Positions 1 to 7,379 of a DNA stretch of 14,664 nucleotides are shown here, in pieces. The notes below the pieces were generated by a model. That model was not told where the DNA came from and did not search any database. It was given only the letters and a program-made list of their open reading frames with translations. Position 1 is the first letter of the stretch; each line of letters starts with the position of its first letter. This DNA comes from Bacteroidota bacterium (GTDB taxonomy: Bacteria > Bacteroidota > Bacteroidia > 2-12-FULL-35-15): positions 1 to 14,664 of the forward strand of contig JAHEYA010000016.1 in the NCBI GenBank assembly GCA_023251855.1, given 5' to 3'. The position numbers were made by a program, and so were the translations under genes.

Positions 1-1073
1 TGTACCTTTTCAAAATAGGGAATCGCATTTTTAAAGTCGGCAGTAGCTTTTTCATTGAATTCAGTAGCTTTTTTTGTATCGCTTGGTGGAAGTGCGTTTG
101 CTTTATTGTTCCAATCTACTCCCCTGTTAAAATAAAGAACTCCTAACTCATAATTGGCATCCAGGTGATCAGATTTAAGATCCAGAACTTTTTTATAAGA
201 AGCCTCCGCTTTTTCAATTTGTTTTTTGTCTTTATAGATAAGTCCCTGCGTATAATATAGCAGTTCATTATCCGGAGAACTTTCAATTGCTTTATTTATT
301 TTTTCCAACAGAACATCTGTTTTTCCTTGCTGTATATACAAAGTAAGTTCAGCATTAATTAATTTTATATCTTCATCAAATAGTGATCTGCCCATCTCAA
401 TATAGTGTAATGCTTTGGCAGTATCCTTTTCAGAGAGGCATATTCTGCTCATATCTATATAAATTTTTGGGCTTTTATATTTAGCATCAATTAATTTTTG
501 AAGATATTCTTTAGCTTTGGGAATATCTCTGGCTCCCATAGCAATTGAATACAGGTCGTTATTAAGAGATTCAGGAGTAATATTACTTCTTGTTAACGTT
601 TTGTCTTTATCGAATGGAAAAACATCAAAAATTGAAATTAGGTTTTGAGAAGCTTTTTCAAAAGCGCTTTTGTTCAAATTATCGATACCAGCATTATACA
701 GGCCAACAGCACTTCTTATCATCAAACCAGTTACCTCCTCCTTATAAATATTATCTTTATCTCCCTTCATGCAGTTTACAAAACTTACTGTTGCTTTTTG
801 GGCAGCATCAGGATCCAGATTTTTATATTCTTTTTTATTTTCAAGAATAGTCAAATAGGTTTTTCCTCTGTAATACCACATTTTAGTAAGATTTTTTGTG
901 GATTCATTTTCAGCTGCAAGATCGATGGCAACTTTGGCTTTATCAAGCTCACCGGATCTTAATCCATTATTTGTATTTTGAAGTTGATTTTGCTGTGCAA
1001 GGACCTCAGCCCCAGCCCCTCTCCAAAGGAGAGGGGTGAAGATAGCTGCTGAAATTATGATTAGTTTTTTCAT
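1..1073 (-). CDS. Secreted tetratricopeptide-repeat (TPR) protein, 3' end beyond the window
   Basis: The frame is open from an ATG at 1073 down to base 1 with no stop, giving 357 codons, so the C-terminus is missing. The protein begins MKKLIIISAAIF, a basic then hydrophobic signal-peptide start, and likely continues to cleavage near LAQQNQ. The mature part is a lysine-rich helical solenoid with TPR-like pairs, for example around residues 175-235 (AKEYLQKLIDAKYKSPKIYI, then AKALHYIEMGRSLFDE) and 265-325 (NELLYYTQGLIYKDK, AEASYKKVLDLKSDHLDANY). TPR proteins are protein-protein scaffolds, and the partner here is unknown. It lies 45 nt downstream of the M16 gene on the same strand, so cotranscription is likely. 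From memory, a TPR gene close to gyrA is common in Bacteroidota. Oddity: residues 13-24 (TPLLWRGAGAEV) are encoded by a palindromic repeat inserted in the signal peptide. Confidence 0.85.
   Translation of the reverse strand, partial: MKKLIIISAAIFTPLLWRGAGAEVLAQQNQLQNTNNGLRSGELDKAKVAIDLAAENESTKNLTKMWYYRGKTYLTILENKKEYKNLDPDAAQKATVSFVNCMKGDKDNIYKEEVTGLMIRSAVGLYNAGIDNLNKSAFEKASQNLISIFDVFPFDKDKTLTRSNITPESLNNDLYSIAMGARDIPKAKEYLQKLIDAKYKSPKIYIDMSRICLSEKDTAKALHYIEMGRSLFDEDIKLINAELTLYIQQGKTDVLLEKINKAIESSPDNELLYYTQGLIYKDKKQIEKAEASYKKVLDLKSDHLDANYELGVLYFNRGVDWNNKANALPPSDTKKATEFNEKATADFKNAIPYFEKV
1002..1037. repeat. Palindromic repeat inserted in frame in a signal-peptide coding region
   Basis: A perfect inverted repeat CCCCTCTCC-AAA-GGAGAGGGG spans 1016-1036, flanked by CTCAGCCCCAG-type sequence. 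Read on the minus strand it encodes TPLLWRGAGAEV inside the TPR protein, a 36-nt frame-preserving addition. It is far more GC-rich than its surroundings. I recognise this palindrome and its peptide translation from memory as a recurrent Bacteroidota repeat, but copy number in this genome cannot be tested here. Confidence 0.75.
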
Positions 1074-1118
1074 AAGAAATAACTGTTTCTGATTTTTACT
1101 TATAGATAGAAAGTCTTA

Positions 1119-1315
1119 TTAATCAAATGTAAAATCTTTTAGTTTTCCCATCTTAACCGGTTCTTTTAAGTCTTTAGAATTTGTCATCTTATCAAACTGT
1201 CCCTTAATTATATCCTTATCACCAACAATAACGATTGCCAAATTTGTTTTAAATGATTTTTTTATTTGTTCATTAAACTCTGCTTTAGTCATACTTTTCA
1301 ATATTTGTGCTTGTT
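1119..1315 (-). pseudogene. Frameshifted C-terminal tail of the M16 peptidase
   Basis: This stretch reads QAQILKSMTKAEFNEQIKKS and onward to a TAA at 1119-1121, ending KDFTFD. It is in a different frame from the main M16 gene but is its natural continuation: a ten-helix-type linker followed by the last strand-helix of an M16 domain (TNLAIVIVGDKD). Upstream, the main frame reads KDFTV and then NKHKY-stop. Restoring one G between 1315 and 1316 (GTGAAC to GTGGAAC) gives KDFTVEQAQILK and one continuous 955-residue protein. It is unlikely to be a gene in its own right. An ATG exists at about 1292, but a separate 60-residue product has no support. Confidence 0.75.
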
Positions 1316-3985
1316 CACAGTAAAGTCTTTATCTAGTTTGTAGCGACCAATTTTATTAAGGAACAATGCTTTTTGAAAAGATGTTTCATAGTCTAAAGCT
1401 TCACCATTTAAAAGAGAACTTTTTGTAAAAGCCATTTCATCATCGGTAACTCCATTATCAATATAATTTTTGGTTTCTTTTAATATCTCTTTAAGTGAAA
1501 GCGCAGTAGAACCACGTTTTACAGAAGTTGAAACAGTAAAATTTCCTTTGTAAGCATTCCCTGAAAAATAGGAATATATACCATAGGTATACCCTTTTTC
1601 TTCACGTAAATTTAAATTGATACGGCTATTAAAAGCGCCACCAAATGGGAAATTAACAACATAATTTTTGTAATAATCACCGGTTGCATCAAAAGGCAAA
1701 GAGGTATACCCCATCATGATCACAGATTGAGGTGCAAAATCTTTATTGACAACATAAACCTGAGGTTCTTCAGGCTGTTGAACGGTCATAACAGGTTTAA
1801 TAACAACTTGTTTTGTGGGCCATTTTTCAAGAAATGCGAGTTTTGGAAGAACCTCACTTTGATTGATATCACCAACGATTGTTAAGTTGGTTACAGAAGG
1901 AGAGTAATAATTTGTATAATAATTTTTCACATCCTCCAATTCTAGTTTATCAACATTTTTCACAACCGGAAAAGTTCCGAAAGGAGAGTTGCCAAACAAT
2001 ACGTTCTGAAATGCTTTATTAGCAAGAGTTTCCGGATTTGTTTTTTCATCCTTCAGCTGCTCTTTATATTGCTTTTTGACACGTTTAAAATCTTCCGCAT
2101 CAAAACGTGGTCTTAATAATTTTTCTTCCAGCAATTTTAATGTTGCATCCAGATTTTTTTTCAAACATTCAACAACAATGGTTGTATTCTCTTTTCTTCC
2201 ATTAAAAGTTATACTACTTCCTAATTTTTCGAGTTCAGCACTGATTTGTTCCGTAGTATAATTTTGAGTTCCTTCATTCATTACCTGAGCGGTAAGTGAA
2301 GCTAGTCCCATTTTTTTTGATTCTTCAGGTTTTAAAACAAGATCACCACCATCTATTTCCATATAAACAACAATTTTGGGGGTTTCTGTTTCTTTTGTTC
2401 CCAATATTTTAAGTCCATTTTTCATTTCGGAAGTAAAATAATCCGGCATTTTAGGTGTTTTTGAAGCAGTACTTCCCGGCTTTTTATCACGATCGAATGA
2501 ATCTACAGGTTTAATGTATTTTAGATTTGTATATTCAGGATCAGGTCCAAGTTGCATGGTAGCATAAGGATTATAACTTTTTGCTGTATCTTTTGAAGCC
2601 ATTTTAGGGTAAACATCAACAACAGCAGCACCTGCACCTTTTAAGTATTTATTAAGTACACGAGATAAATCCAGAGTGGTAACTTTATTAAAGCGTTCTA
2701 TTTCATCTGATAAATTATAAGGTTTTCCAAGCATTCTCTCCCAATCAGCAAGGGTGCGACTTTTAGAGGCAACGCTTGATTCCAGATCAATTATTTCAGA
2801 TTCTTTTTTTGCTTTTGCTCTTTGTAAAGCTTCATCGGTAATACCGGTTTTTTCAAATTCATCAATTGTAGCCTTTACTTTACCATCAAGTTCATTAAAC
2901 ATTTTAGCAAAATTCAGATCGTCAGGAGGATATGCCATCACATACATAACAAACTCTCCGGCTAATTCACCACCTTGGTAACCAACACCTGCCTGCAAAG
3001 CCAATTTACTTTTTACAAAATTTTTGTAAAAAATAGAGTTATTACCTTCACCCATTATTGAAGCTAAAAGCTCAAGAGCTGCTTCATCTCTATGATATTC
3101 AGGAACTGTCGGGTAAACTCTGTAATTTAATGGCAAATAAATATTGTCGCGGTAACTGGCATATTTATCTGCAGGAAGCACAAAAGAAGGAGTTTTCATT
3201 TTTTTAACTTCAGGAGAAGATTGAATAGTTCCGAAATATTTTTCAGCTAAACGAACCACTTCTTTAGTATCAATATCACCGGAGACATTGAGGATGGCAT
3301 TGTTTGGACCATACCAACGAAGAAAGAAATTTTTTACATCTTCCAAACCGGCTCTGTTCAGATCATCGGTAAAACCAATTACAGGCCAATTATAAGGGTG
3401 TTTAAGAGGATAAAGCGTTTGATCTTTTAATTCATCCATCAAACCATAAGGTTGATTATCGCCTTGTCCTTTTTCATTTTTAACGGCATCTCTTTGATTT
3501 TCGAATTTTTTTGTAGTAAGAGAATCAAGCAGAAAACCCATTCTGTCAGCTTCAAGCCAAAGAGCTAATTCGATCTGATTGCTTGGCAATGTTTCAAAAT
3601 AAACAGTGCGATCTCTGGTTGTATTACCATTCATATCACCACCAGCTGCGGAAACAAGATGAAAGTGTTCTTCATCCTTTACATGAGATGAACCTTGGAA
3701 CATCATGTGTTCAAAAAAATGCGCGAAGCCTGATTTTCCAATGCTTTCACGGTCAGAACCGACTTTATAAGTTACTTGTACATTCACCATTGGATCAGAA
3801 TGATCTTCATGTATCATGATGGTTAAACCATTTGGAAGTTTATATTTTTCATAGGTAATTGCCATCCCATCAGGGCGGGCTTCTACTTTATCAACTAAAG
3901 TTGCCTGAGCGTAAATGGCACTTGTAGAGCCAGCTATAACCACAGATGCGATTACATTACGAATGATTTTAAACTTTTTTTCCAT
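1298..3985 (-). CDS. M16-family (pitrilysin/insulinase-like) zinc metallopeptidase, 3' frameshift
   Basis: This is a secreted or periplasmic zinc peptidase with two M16 modules. Residues 1-26 form a signal peptide ending AIYAQ. The inverted zinc motif H89-F-F-E92-H93 is intact, and E171 in KNEKGQG is the probable third ligand. The first module runs to about residue 480 and a second, inactive-type module covers about 510-895. The second module carries the substrate-binding Arg/Tyr signature R794-EEKG-Y799. M16 enzymes of this build degrade peptides inside a closed chamber. The start is the ATG at 3985 directly before the signal peptide. The frame ends early at a TGA (1298-1300) after an apparent one-base deletion near 1315, so about 60 residues are shifted out of frame. 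The catalytic site is unaffected. The gene lies downstream of gyrA and upstream of the TPR gene on the same strand. Confidence 0.93.
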   Translation of the reverse strand: MEKKFKIIRNVIASVVIAGSTSAIYAQATLVDKVEARPDGMAITYEKYKLPNGLTIMIHEDHSDPMVNVQVTYKVGSDRESIGKSGFAHFFEHMMFQGSSHVKDEEHFHLVSAAGGDMNGNTTRDRTVYFETLPSNQIELALWLEADRMGFLLDSLTTKKFENQRDAVKNEKGQGDNQPYGLMDELKDQTLYPLKHPYNWPVIGFTDDLNRAGLEDVKNFFLRWYGPNNAILNVSGDIDTKEVVRLAEKYFGTIQSSPEVKKMKTPSFVLPADKYASYRDNIYLPLNYRVYPTVPEYHRDEAALELLASIMGEGNNSIFYKNFVKSKLALQAGVGYQGGELAGEFVMYVMAYPPDDLNFAKMFNELDGKVKATIDEFEKTGITDEALQRAKAKKESEIIDLESSVASKSRTLADWERMLGKPYNLSDEIERFNKVTTLDLSRVLNKYLKGAGAAVVDVYPKMASKDTAKSYNPYATMQLGPDPEYTNLKYIKPVDSFDRDKKPGSTASKTPKMPDYFTSEMKNGLKILGTKETETPKIVVYMEIDGGDLVLKPEESKKMGLASLTAQVMNEGTQNYTTEQISAELEKLGSSITFNGRKENTTIVVECLKKNLDATLKLLEEKLLRPRFDAEDFKRVKKQYKEQLKDEKTNPETLANKAFQNVLFGNSPFGTFPVVKNVDKLELEDVKNYYTNYYSPSVTNLTIVGDINQSEVLPKLAFLEKWPTKQVVIKPVMTVQQPEEPQVYVVNKDFAPQSVIMMGYTSLPFDATGDYYKNYVVNFPFGGAFNSRINLNLREEKGYTYGIYSYFSGNAYKGNFTVSTSVKRGSTALSLKEILKETKNYIDNGVTDDEMAFTKSSLLNGEALDYETSFQKALFLNKIGRYKLDKDFTVNKHKY

Positions 3986-4018
3986 ATTTTTTTATTGTTT
4001 TTAATAATACATTACGTG

Positions 4019-4160
4019 TTTCATTTTTGTTGGACTCCTCTGGAGTCCTATGTTTGTAGAAAATCAATGTTCTATGAATATTGGACCCCTCCGGGGTCAA
4101 ACAATTTGTATCCAATGATTTATCCCGTAAGTAGATATAAACAACCATATTTTTATTCTT
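4019..4160. repeat. Hairpin-rich tandem repeat, copy 1
   Basis: This 142-nt unit starts TTTCATTTTTGTT and ends TATTTTTATTCTT. It holds three potential hairpins in a row: GGACTCC-TCT-GGAGTCC (about 4032-4048), a weaker long stem ATGTTTGTAGAA with TTCTATGAATAT, and GACCCC-TCC-GGGGTC (4084-4098). It is about 88% identical by eye to copy 2. With copy 2 it fills most of the 358-nt gap between the M16 gene and gyrA. A plus-strand open frame crosses both copies, but its translation only mirrors the repeat. Confidence 0.8.
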
Positions 4161-4189
4161 TTATATCACTGTCCGCTTCTTTAATTTTA

Positions 4190-4351
4190 TTTCATTTTTG
4201 TTTGACTCCTAAGGAGTCCTATGTTTATAGAAAATCATTGTGCTATAAACATTGGACCCCGGAGTTTATCCTGACAAAGGAAGGAGGGTCAAACAATTTG
4301 TATCTGATAATTTATCCCGTTTGTAGAATAAACACCAGTATTTTTATTCTT
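4190..4351. repeat. Hairpin-rich tandem repeat, copy 2, ending inside gyrA
   Basis: This is the second copy of the unit at 4019-4160, with the same order: GACTCC-TAA-GGAGTC (about 4204-4218), then ATGTTTATAGAA pairing with TGCTATAAACAT (11 of 12, better than copy 1), then the GACCCC site. Here the GACCCC/GGGGTC hairpin is replaced by a longer segment containing TTTATCCTGACAAAGGAAGG, so the copy is 20 nt longer. Its last bases include the gyrA stop codon (4344-4346) and the final Glu codons. On the minus strand the hairpins lie just after gyrA and could act as a transcript end or processing site. Confidence 0.8.
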
Positions 4352-6902
4352 CTGTAGTGTTCTCCGCATCATTAACACCATTGTTTAAGTTGGTATCAGG
4401 TGATGGAGAAGTTCCAGTACTATCATCTGCAGGATTTACTGCTCCTTCAGCAACAACTTCTTCCATATCTACTTTACTTACAGCAGCTATTTCATCGGTT
4501 GCTTTCATATTGATCAAACGAACACCTTGAGTAGCACGGCCGATAACACGTAATTCAGCAACCGCCAAACGAATAATGATGCCAGATTTATTGATGATCA
4601 TTAAACCATCTTTATCCGTAACATCTTTAATAGCAATCAAATTACCCGTTTTTTCAGTGATATTAATAGTTTTAACACCTTTTCCACCACGTTTTGTTAC
4701 ACGATATTCTTCAATATCAGAACGTTTTCCATACCCTTTTTCAGATACAACCATTACATTACTTAATTTATCAGGCATAGCGATCATACCCACTACTTCA
4801 TTGCCTTTTTCATCACCGATATTGATACCCCTTACTCCAGAAGCATTGCGACCCATCGGGCGAACATTGGCTTCGTTAAAACGAACTACCTTACCGGCTT
4901 TTGAAGCCAACATAATTTCATTGGTTCCGTTTGTCAATAAAACTTCTAATAAAGTATCCCCTTCTCTCACAGTGATCGCATTGATGCCATTCTGACGAGG
5001 ACGGGAATAAGCCTCTAAAGTTGTTTTTTTGATCACTCCATTTTTAGTACACATGATAATATAATTATTAGCAATGTACTCCGCATCAGTAAGGTCTTTT
5101 ACATTAATGTATGCTTTTACTTTATCGGTTGAAGGAATATTGATCAGGTTTTGGATAGCCCGACCTTTTGATTGGCGGGTACCTTCAGGAACCTCGAAAG
5201 CACGCATCCAGAAGCATCTGCCTTGTTCAGTGAAAAACAATAAATAATTATGTGTAGATGCAATAAATAAATGTTCGATAAAATCTTCATCACGGGTGGT
5301 ACTTCCTTTAGCACCTTTACCTCCTCGAGCCTGTGTGCGGTATTCCGACAGCATGGTACGTTTAATATAACCCATATGAGAAATGGTGATGACCACTTCT
5401 TCATTAGCAATCATATCTTCAATTTTGAAATCACCGGAAGCGTAGACTATCTCCGTTTTACGTTCATCACCATACTTATCTTTTATCTCCGATAATTCAT
5501 CTTTAATAATGGTCATTCTTAAAAACTCATCTGTTAATACTTCTTTTAAATAGCTGATAAGTTCCATTAATGTATTGTACTCTTCTTTAATCTTATCTCT
5601 CTCTAAACCAGTGAGTACGCGTAATCTCATCTCAAGTATTGCTTTAGCCTGTATTTCGCTTAAGCCAAAGTTACTCATCAAGCCATCTTGCGCTTCAGAT
5701 GGTGTTGCAGATGCACGAATTAATTTAATAACTTCATCCAAATGATCGAGTGCAATTAAATAGCCTTCCAGAATATGAGCACGTTTCTCTGCTTGAGCAA
5801 GTTCATATTTTGTTCTGCGGACAACCACATCATGGCGGTGCGCAACAAAATGCACAATCATGTCCTTTAAGTTCAACATCATTGGGCGACCTGCCACTAG
5901 CGCAATGTTATTAACACTAAAAGATGTTTGAAGCTCCGTATATTTGAATAAATTGTTCAATACAACGTTTGTAATTGCATCACGTTTTATTTCATAAACA
6001 ATTCGCATCCCGTCTCTATCCGACTCATCGCGGATATCAGAGATACCTTCAATTTTTTTATCATTGATAAGTTCAGCAGTTTTGCGAATCATTTCCGCTT
6101 TATTAATCTGATAAGGAATAGCGTTTACAATAATCCGTTCGCGGCCACCATCAGTAAGTTCAACATTTGTTTGTGCACGCATTATTATACGGCCTCTGCC
6201 TGTTTCAAATGCATCTTTAACACCTTCATAGCCATAGATGATCCCACCAGTAGGGAAATCAGGTGCTTTCACATAATGCATCAATCCGGCAATATCAATT
6301 TCACGATTATCAATGTATGCAACTGTCGCATTTACAATTTCTGTTAAATTATGAGGAGGCATATTAGTAGCCATACCTACTGCAATACCGGATGCACCAT
6401 TTACCAACAAGTTGGGAATACGCGTTGGCAAAACAGTTGGTTCTGATAAACTGTCATCAAAATTTGGTTGAAAATCAACGGTATCTTTTTCGATATCATT
6501 TAACATTTCCTCTGCAATTTTTTTCAAACGTGCTTCGGTATAACGCATTGCAGCCGGACTATCTCCATCAACAGAACCATAGTTACCCTGCCCATCAACC
6601 AATGGATAGCGCAAACTCCAATCCTGAGCCATACGTACCATTGCATCATAAACAGATGTATCACCATGCGGATGGTACTTACCTAACACTTCACCAACGA
6701 TACGTGCAGATTTTTTATGTGGCCGGTTTGACATCACACCCAAATCGAGCATTCCATATAACACTCTCCTATGAACTGGTTTTAAACCATCACGTACATC
6801 AGGTAATGCACGTGAAACAATTACTGACATTGAATAATCAATGTAAGCTGATTTCATTTCTTCCTCAATGTCAATTTGAATAATTTTTTCTCCGTCTGCC
6901 AT
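4344..6902 (-). CDS. gyrA: DNA gyrase subunit A
   Basis: GyrA is the cleavage-reunion subunit of DNA gyrase, which works with GyrB to introduce negative supercoils. At 852 residues it is full length. The N-terminal winged-helix/tower domain includes RALPDVRDGLKPVHRR (31-46), the quinolone-determining segment GKYHPHGDTSVYDAMVRM (74-91) and the catalytic tyrosine Y121 in AAMRYTEARL. The C-terminal DNA-wrapping beta-pinwheel starts near 490. Its GyrA-box is Q524-A-R-G-G-K-G530, differing from QRRGGKG at one position, which supports gyrase over topoisomerase IV ParC. A second RGGKG occurs at 738-742. The last 40 residues are an acidic, low-complexity tail. The position equivalent to E. coli Ser83 is Thr82, and Asp87 is Asp86. 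The start ATG at 6902 gives MADGEKIIQIDIEEEM. It is transcribed divergently from clpC. Confidence 0.98.
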   Translation of the reverse strand: MADGEKIIQIDIEEEMKSAYIDYSMSVIVSRALPDVRDGLKPVHRRVLYGMLDLGVMSNRPHKKSARIVGEVLGKYHPHGDTSVYDAMVRMAQDWSLRYPLVDGQGNYGSVDGDSPAAMRYTEARLKKIAEEMLNDIEKDTVDFQPNFDDSLSEPTVLPTRIPNLLVNGASGIAVGMATNMPPHNLTEIVNATVAYIDNREIDIAGLMHYVKAPDFPTGGIIYGYEGVKDAFETGRGRIIMRAQTNVELTDGGRERIIVNAIPYQINKAEMIRKTAELINDKKIEGISDIRDESDRDGMRIVYEIKRDAITNVVLNNLFKYTELQTSFSVNNIALVAGRPMMLNLKDMIVHFVAHRHDVVVRRTKYELAQAEKRAHILEGYLIALDHLDEVIKLIRASATPSEAQDGLMSNFGLSEIQAKAILEMRLRVLTGLERDKIKEEYNTLMELISYLKEVLTDEFLRMTIIKDELSEIKDKYGDERKTEIVYASGDFKIEDMIANEEVVITISHMGYIKRTMLSEYRTQARGGKGAKGSTTRDEDFIEHLFIASTHNYLLFFTEQGRCFWMRAFEVPEGTRQSKGRAIQNLINIPSTDKVKAYINVKDLTDAEYIANNYIIMCTKNGVIKKTTLEAYSRPRQNGINAITVREGDTLLEVLLTNGTNEIMLASKAGKVVRFNEANVRPMGRNASGVRGINIGDEKGNEVVGMIAMPDKLSNVMVVSEKGYGKRSDIEEYRVTKRGGKGVKTINITEKTGNLIAIKDVTDKDGLMIINKSGIIIRLAVAELRVIGRATQGVRLINMKATDEIAAVSKVDMEEVVAEGAVNPADDSTGTSPSPDTNLNNGVNDAENTTEE

Positions 6903-6956
6903 TTTATTTAATTTTTGATTTTATTATTTATTTTTTAAATAGTGTACTAAATATTT

Positions 6957-7038
6957 GGGCGTGTCCCTGCGGGCCGGGCTTTTCAAACAATCTTTTCCCT
7001 GAAAACGGGAAAAGGATTTTCATTACAATCCCTCACGC
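6957..7038. repeat. Compact structured intergenic repeat (GCGTG...CACGC closed)
   Basis: The element begins GGGCGTGTCCCTGCGGG and ends CAATCCCTCACGC. The ends pair (GCGTG 6959-6963 with CACGC 7034-7038). Inside are a small CCC-TGC-GGG hairpin (6965-6973) and a stronger CTTTTCCC/GGGAAAAG stem (6992-6999 with 7007-7014, loop TGAAAAC). It is GC-richer than its surroundings. From memory the GGGCGTG...CAATCCCTCACGC frame with a variable internal hairpin recurs in many Bacteroidota genomes. Its function is not known to me. Confidence 0.65.
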
Positions 7039-7220
7039 AAACAATGAAATCCTGAACAACAATTCTAATTCTAACGGTTTTTCAGAATTTATTTTTCAAT
7101 CTTTCAAAGCCAAAATGTCAGAATATTAATTTAGCATACTAATTGATAAATCAGTCCTGAATTTTTAGGAGTCCGAAGGTACTTATTTCATTGTGAATAT
7201 GAATATTTTCATGACTTTAC

Positions 7221-7252
7221 TTATCAACATACTAACATTTTTTTGTTGATAA
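7221..7252. other. Inverted pair of DnaA-box-like 9-mers
   Basis: TTATCAACA (7221-7229) and its exact reverse complement TGTTGATAA (7244-7252) are separated by 14 AT-rich bases. Each differs from the classical DnaA box TTATCCACA by one base. The same 9-bp inverted repeat could instead be an operator for a dimeric regulator, or a hairpin upstream of clpC. No further boxes were noticed nearby, so an origin is not supported. Confidence 0.35.
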
Positions 7253-7295
7253 ATATAAACCACTTATTAATACCGCATTTGAATAGCTAAGTACT

Positions 7296-7325
7296 TTTGA
7301 TTTTAAATTAAAAACCTTACCTTTG
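7296..7325 (+). promoter_or_regulatory. Probable Bacteroidota-type promoter of clpC
   Basis: The -33-like TTTG (7296-7299) and the -7 element TACCTTTG (7318-7325, consensus TAnnTTTG) are 18 nt apart, close to the 19-21 nt usual for the Bacteroidota primary sigma factor. Transcription would start near 7331, leaving an AT-rich leader of about 50 nt before the ATG at 7380. There is no Shine-Dalgarno sequence, as is normal in this phylum. Confidence 0.65.
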
Positions 7326-7379
7326 AAGGTGGATGCAACTAATAAAAACATTTTTGTTACTAATTAAAAAAAGCAACCT

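Larger units (their letters stand above)
6903..7379. other. Divergent intergenic region between gyrA and clpC
   Basis: This 477-nt region has no convincing gene. It contains a GC-richer structured repeat at 6957-7038, an inverted pair of DnaA-box-like 9-mers at 7221-7252 and a promoter for clpC at 7296-7325. The gyrA promoter must also lie here, but I see no clear minus-strand TAnnTTTG. Between 7039 and 7220 I recognise nothing specific. Confidence 0.8.

Noticed and set aside
590..962. Two overlapping plus-strand open frames of 86 and 105 codons
   Set aside because: They are antisense to the continuous TPR reading frame, which has a signal peptide and TPR pattern.
4019..4351. CRISPR array
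   Set aside because: There are only two long, diverged tandem units with internal hairpins and no regular short repeats with unique spacers. No cas genes are present.
3995..4357. A 120-codon plus-strand open frame between the M16 gene and gyrA
   Set aside because: Its translation simply repeats the two tandem hairpin units (similar WTP...GSNNLY...IYPV blocks), it overlaps the gyrA end, and it has no recognisable domain or promoter.
6903..7379. Replication origin
   Set aside because: Only two imperfect DnaA-like boxes are present, with no dnaA, dnaN or box cluster nearby.
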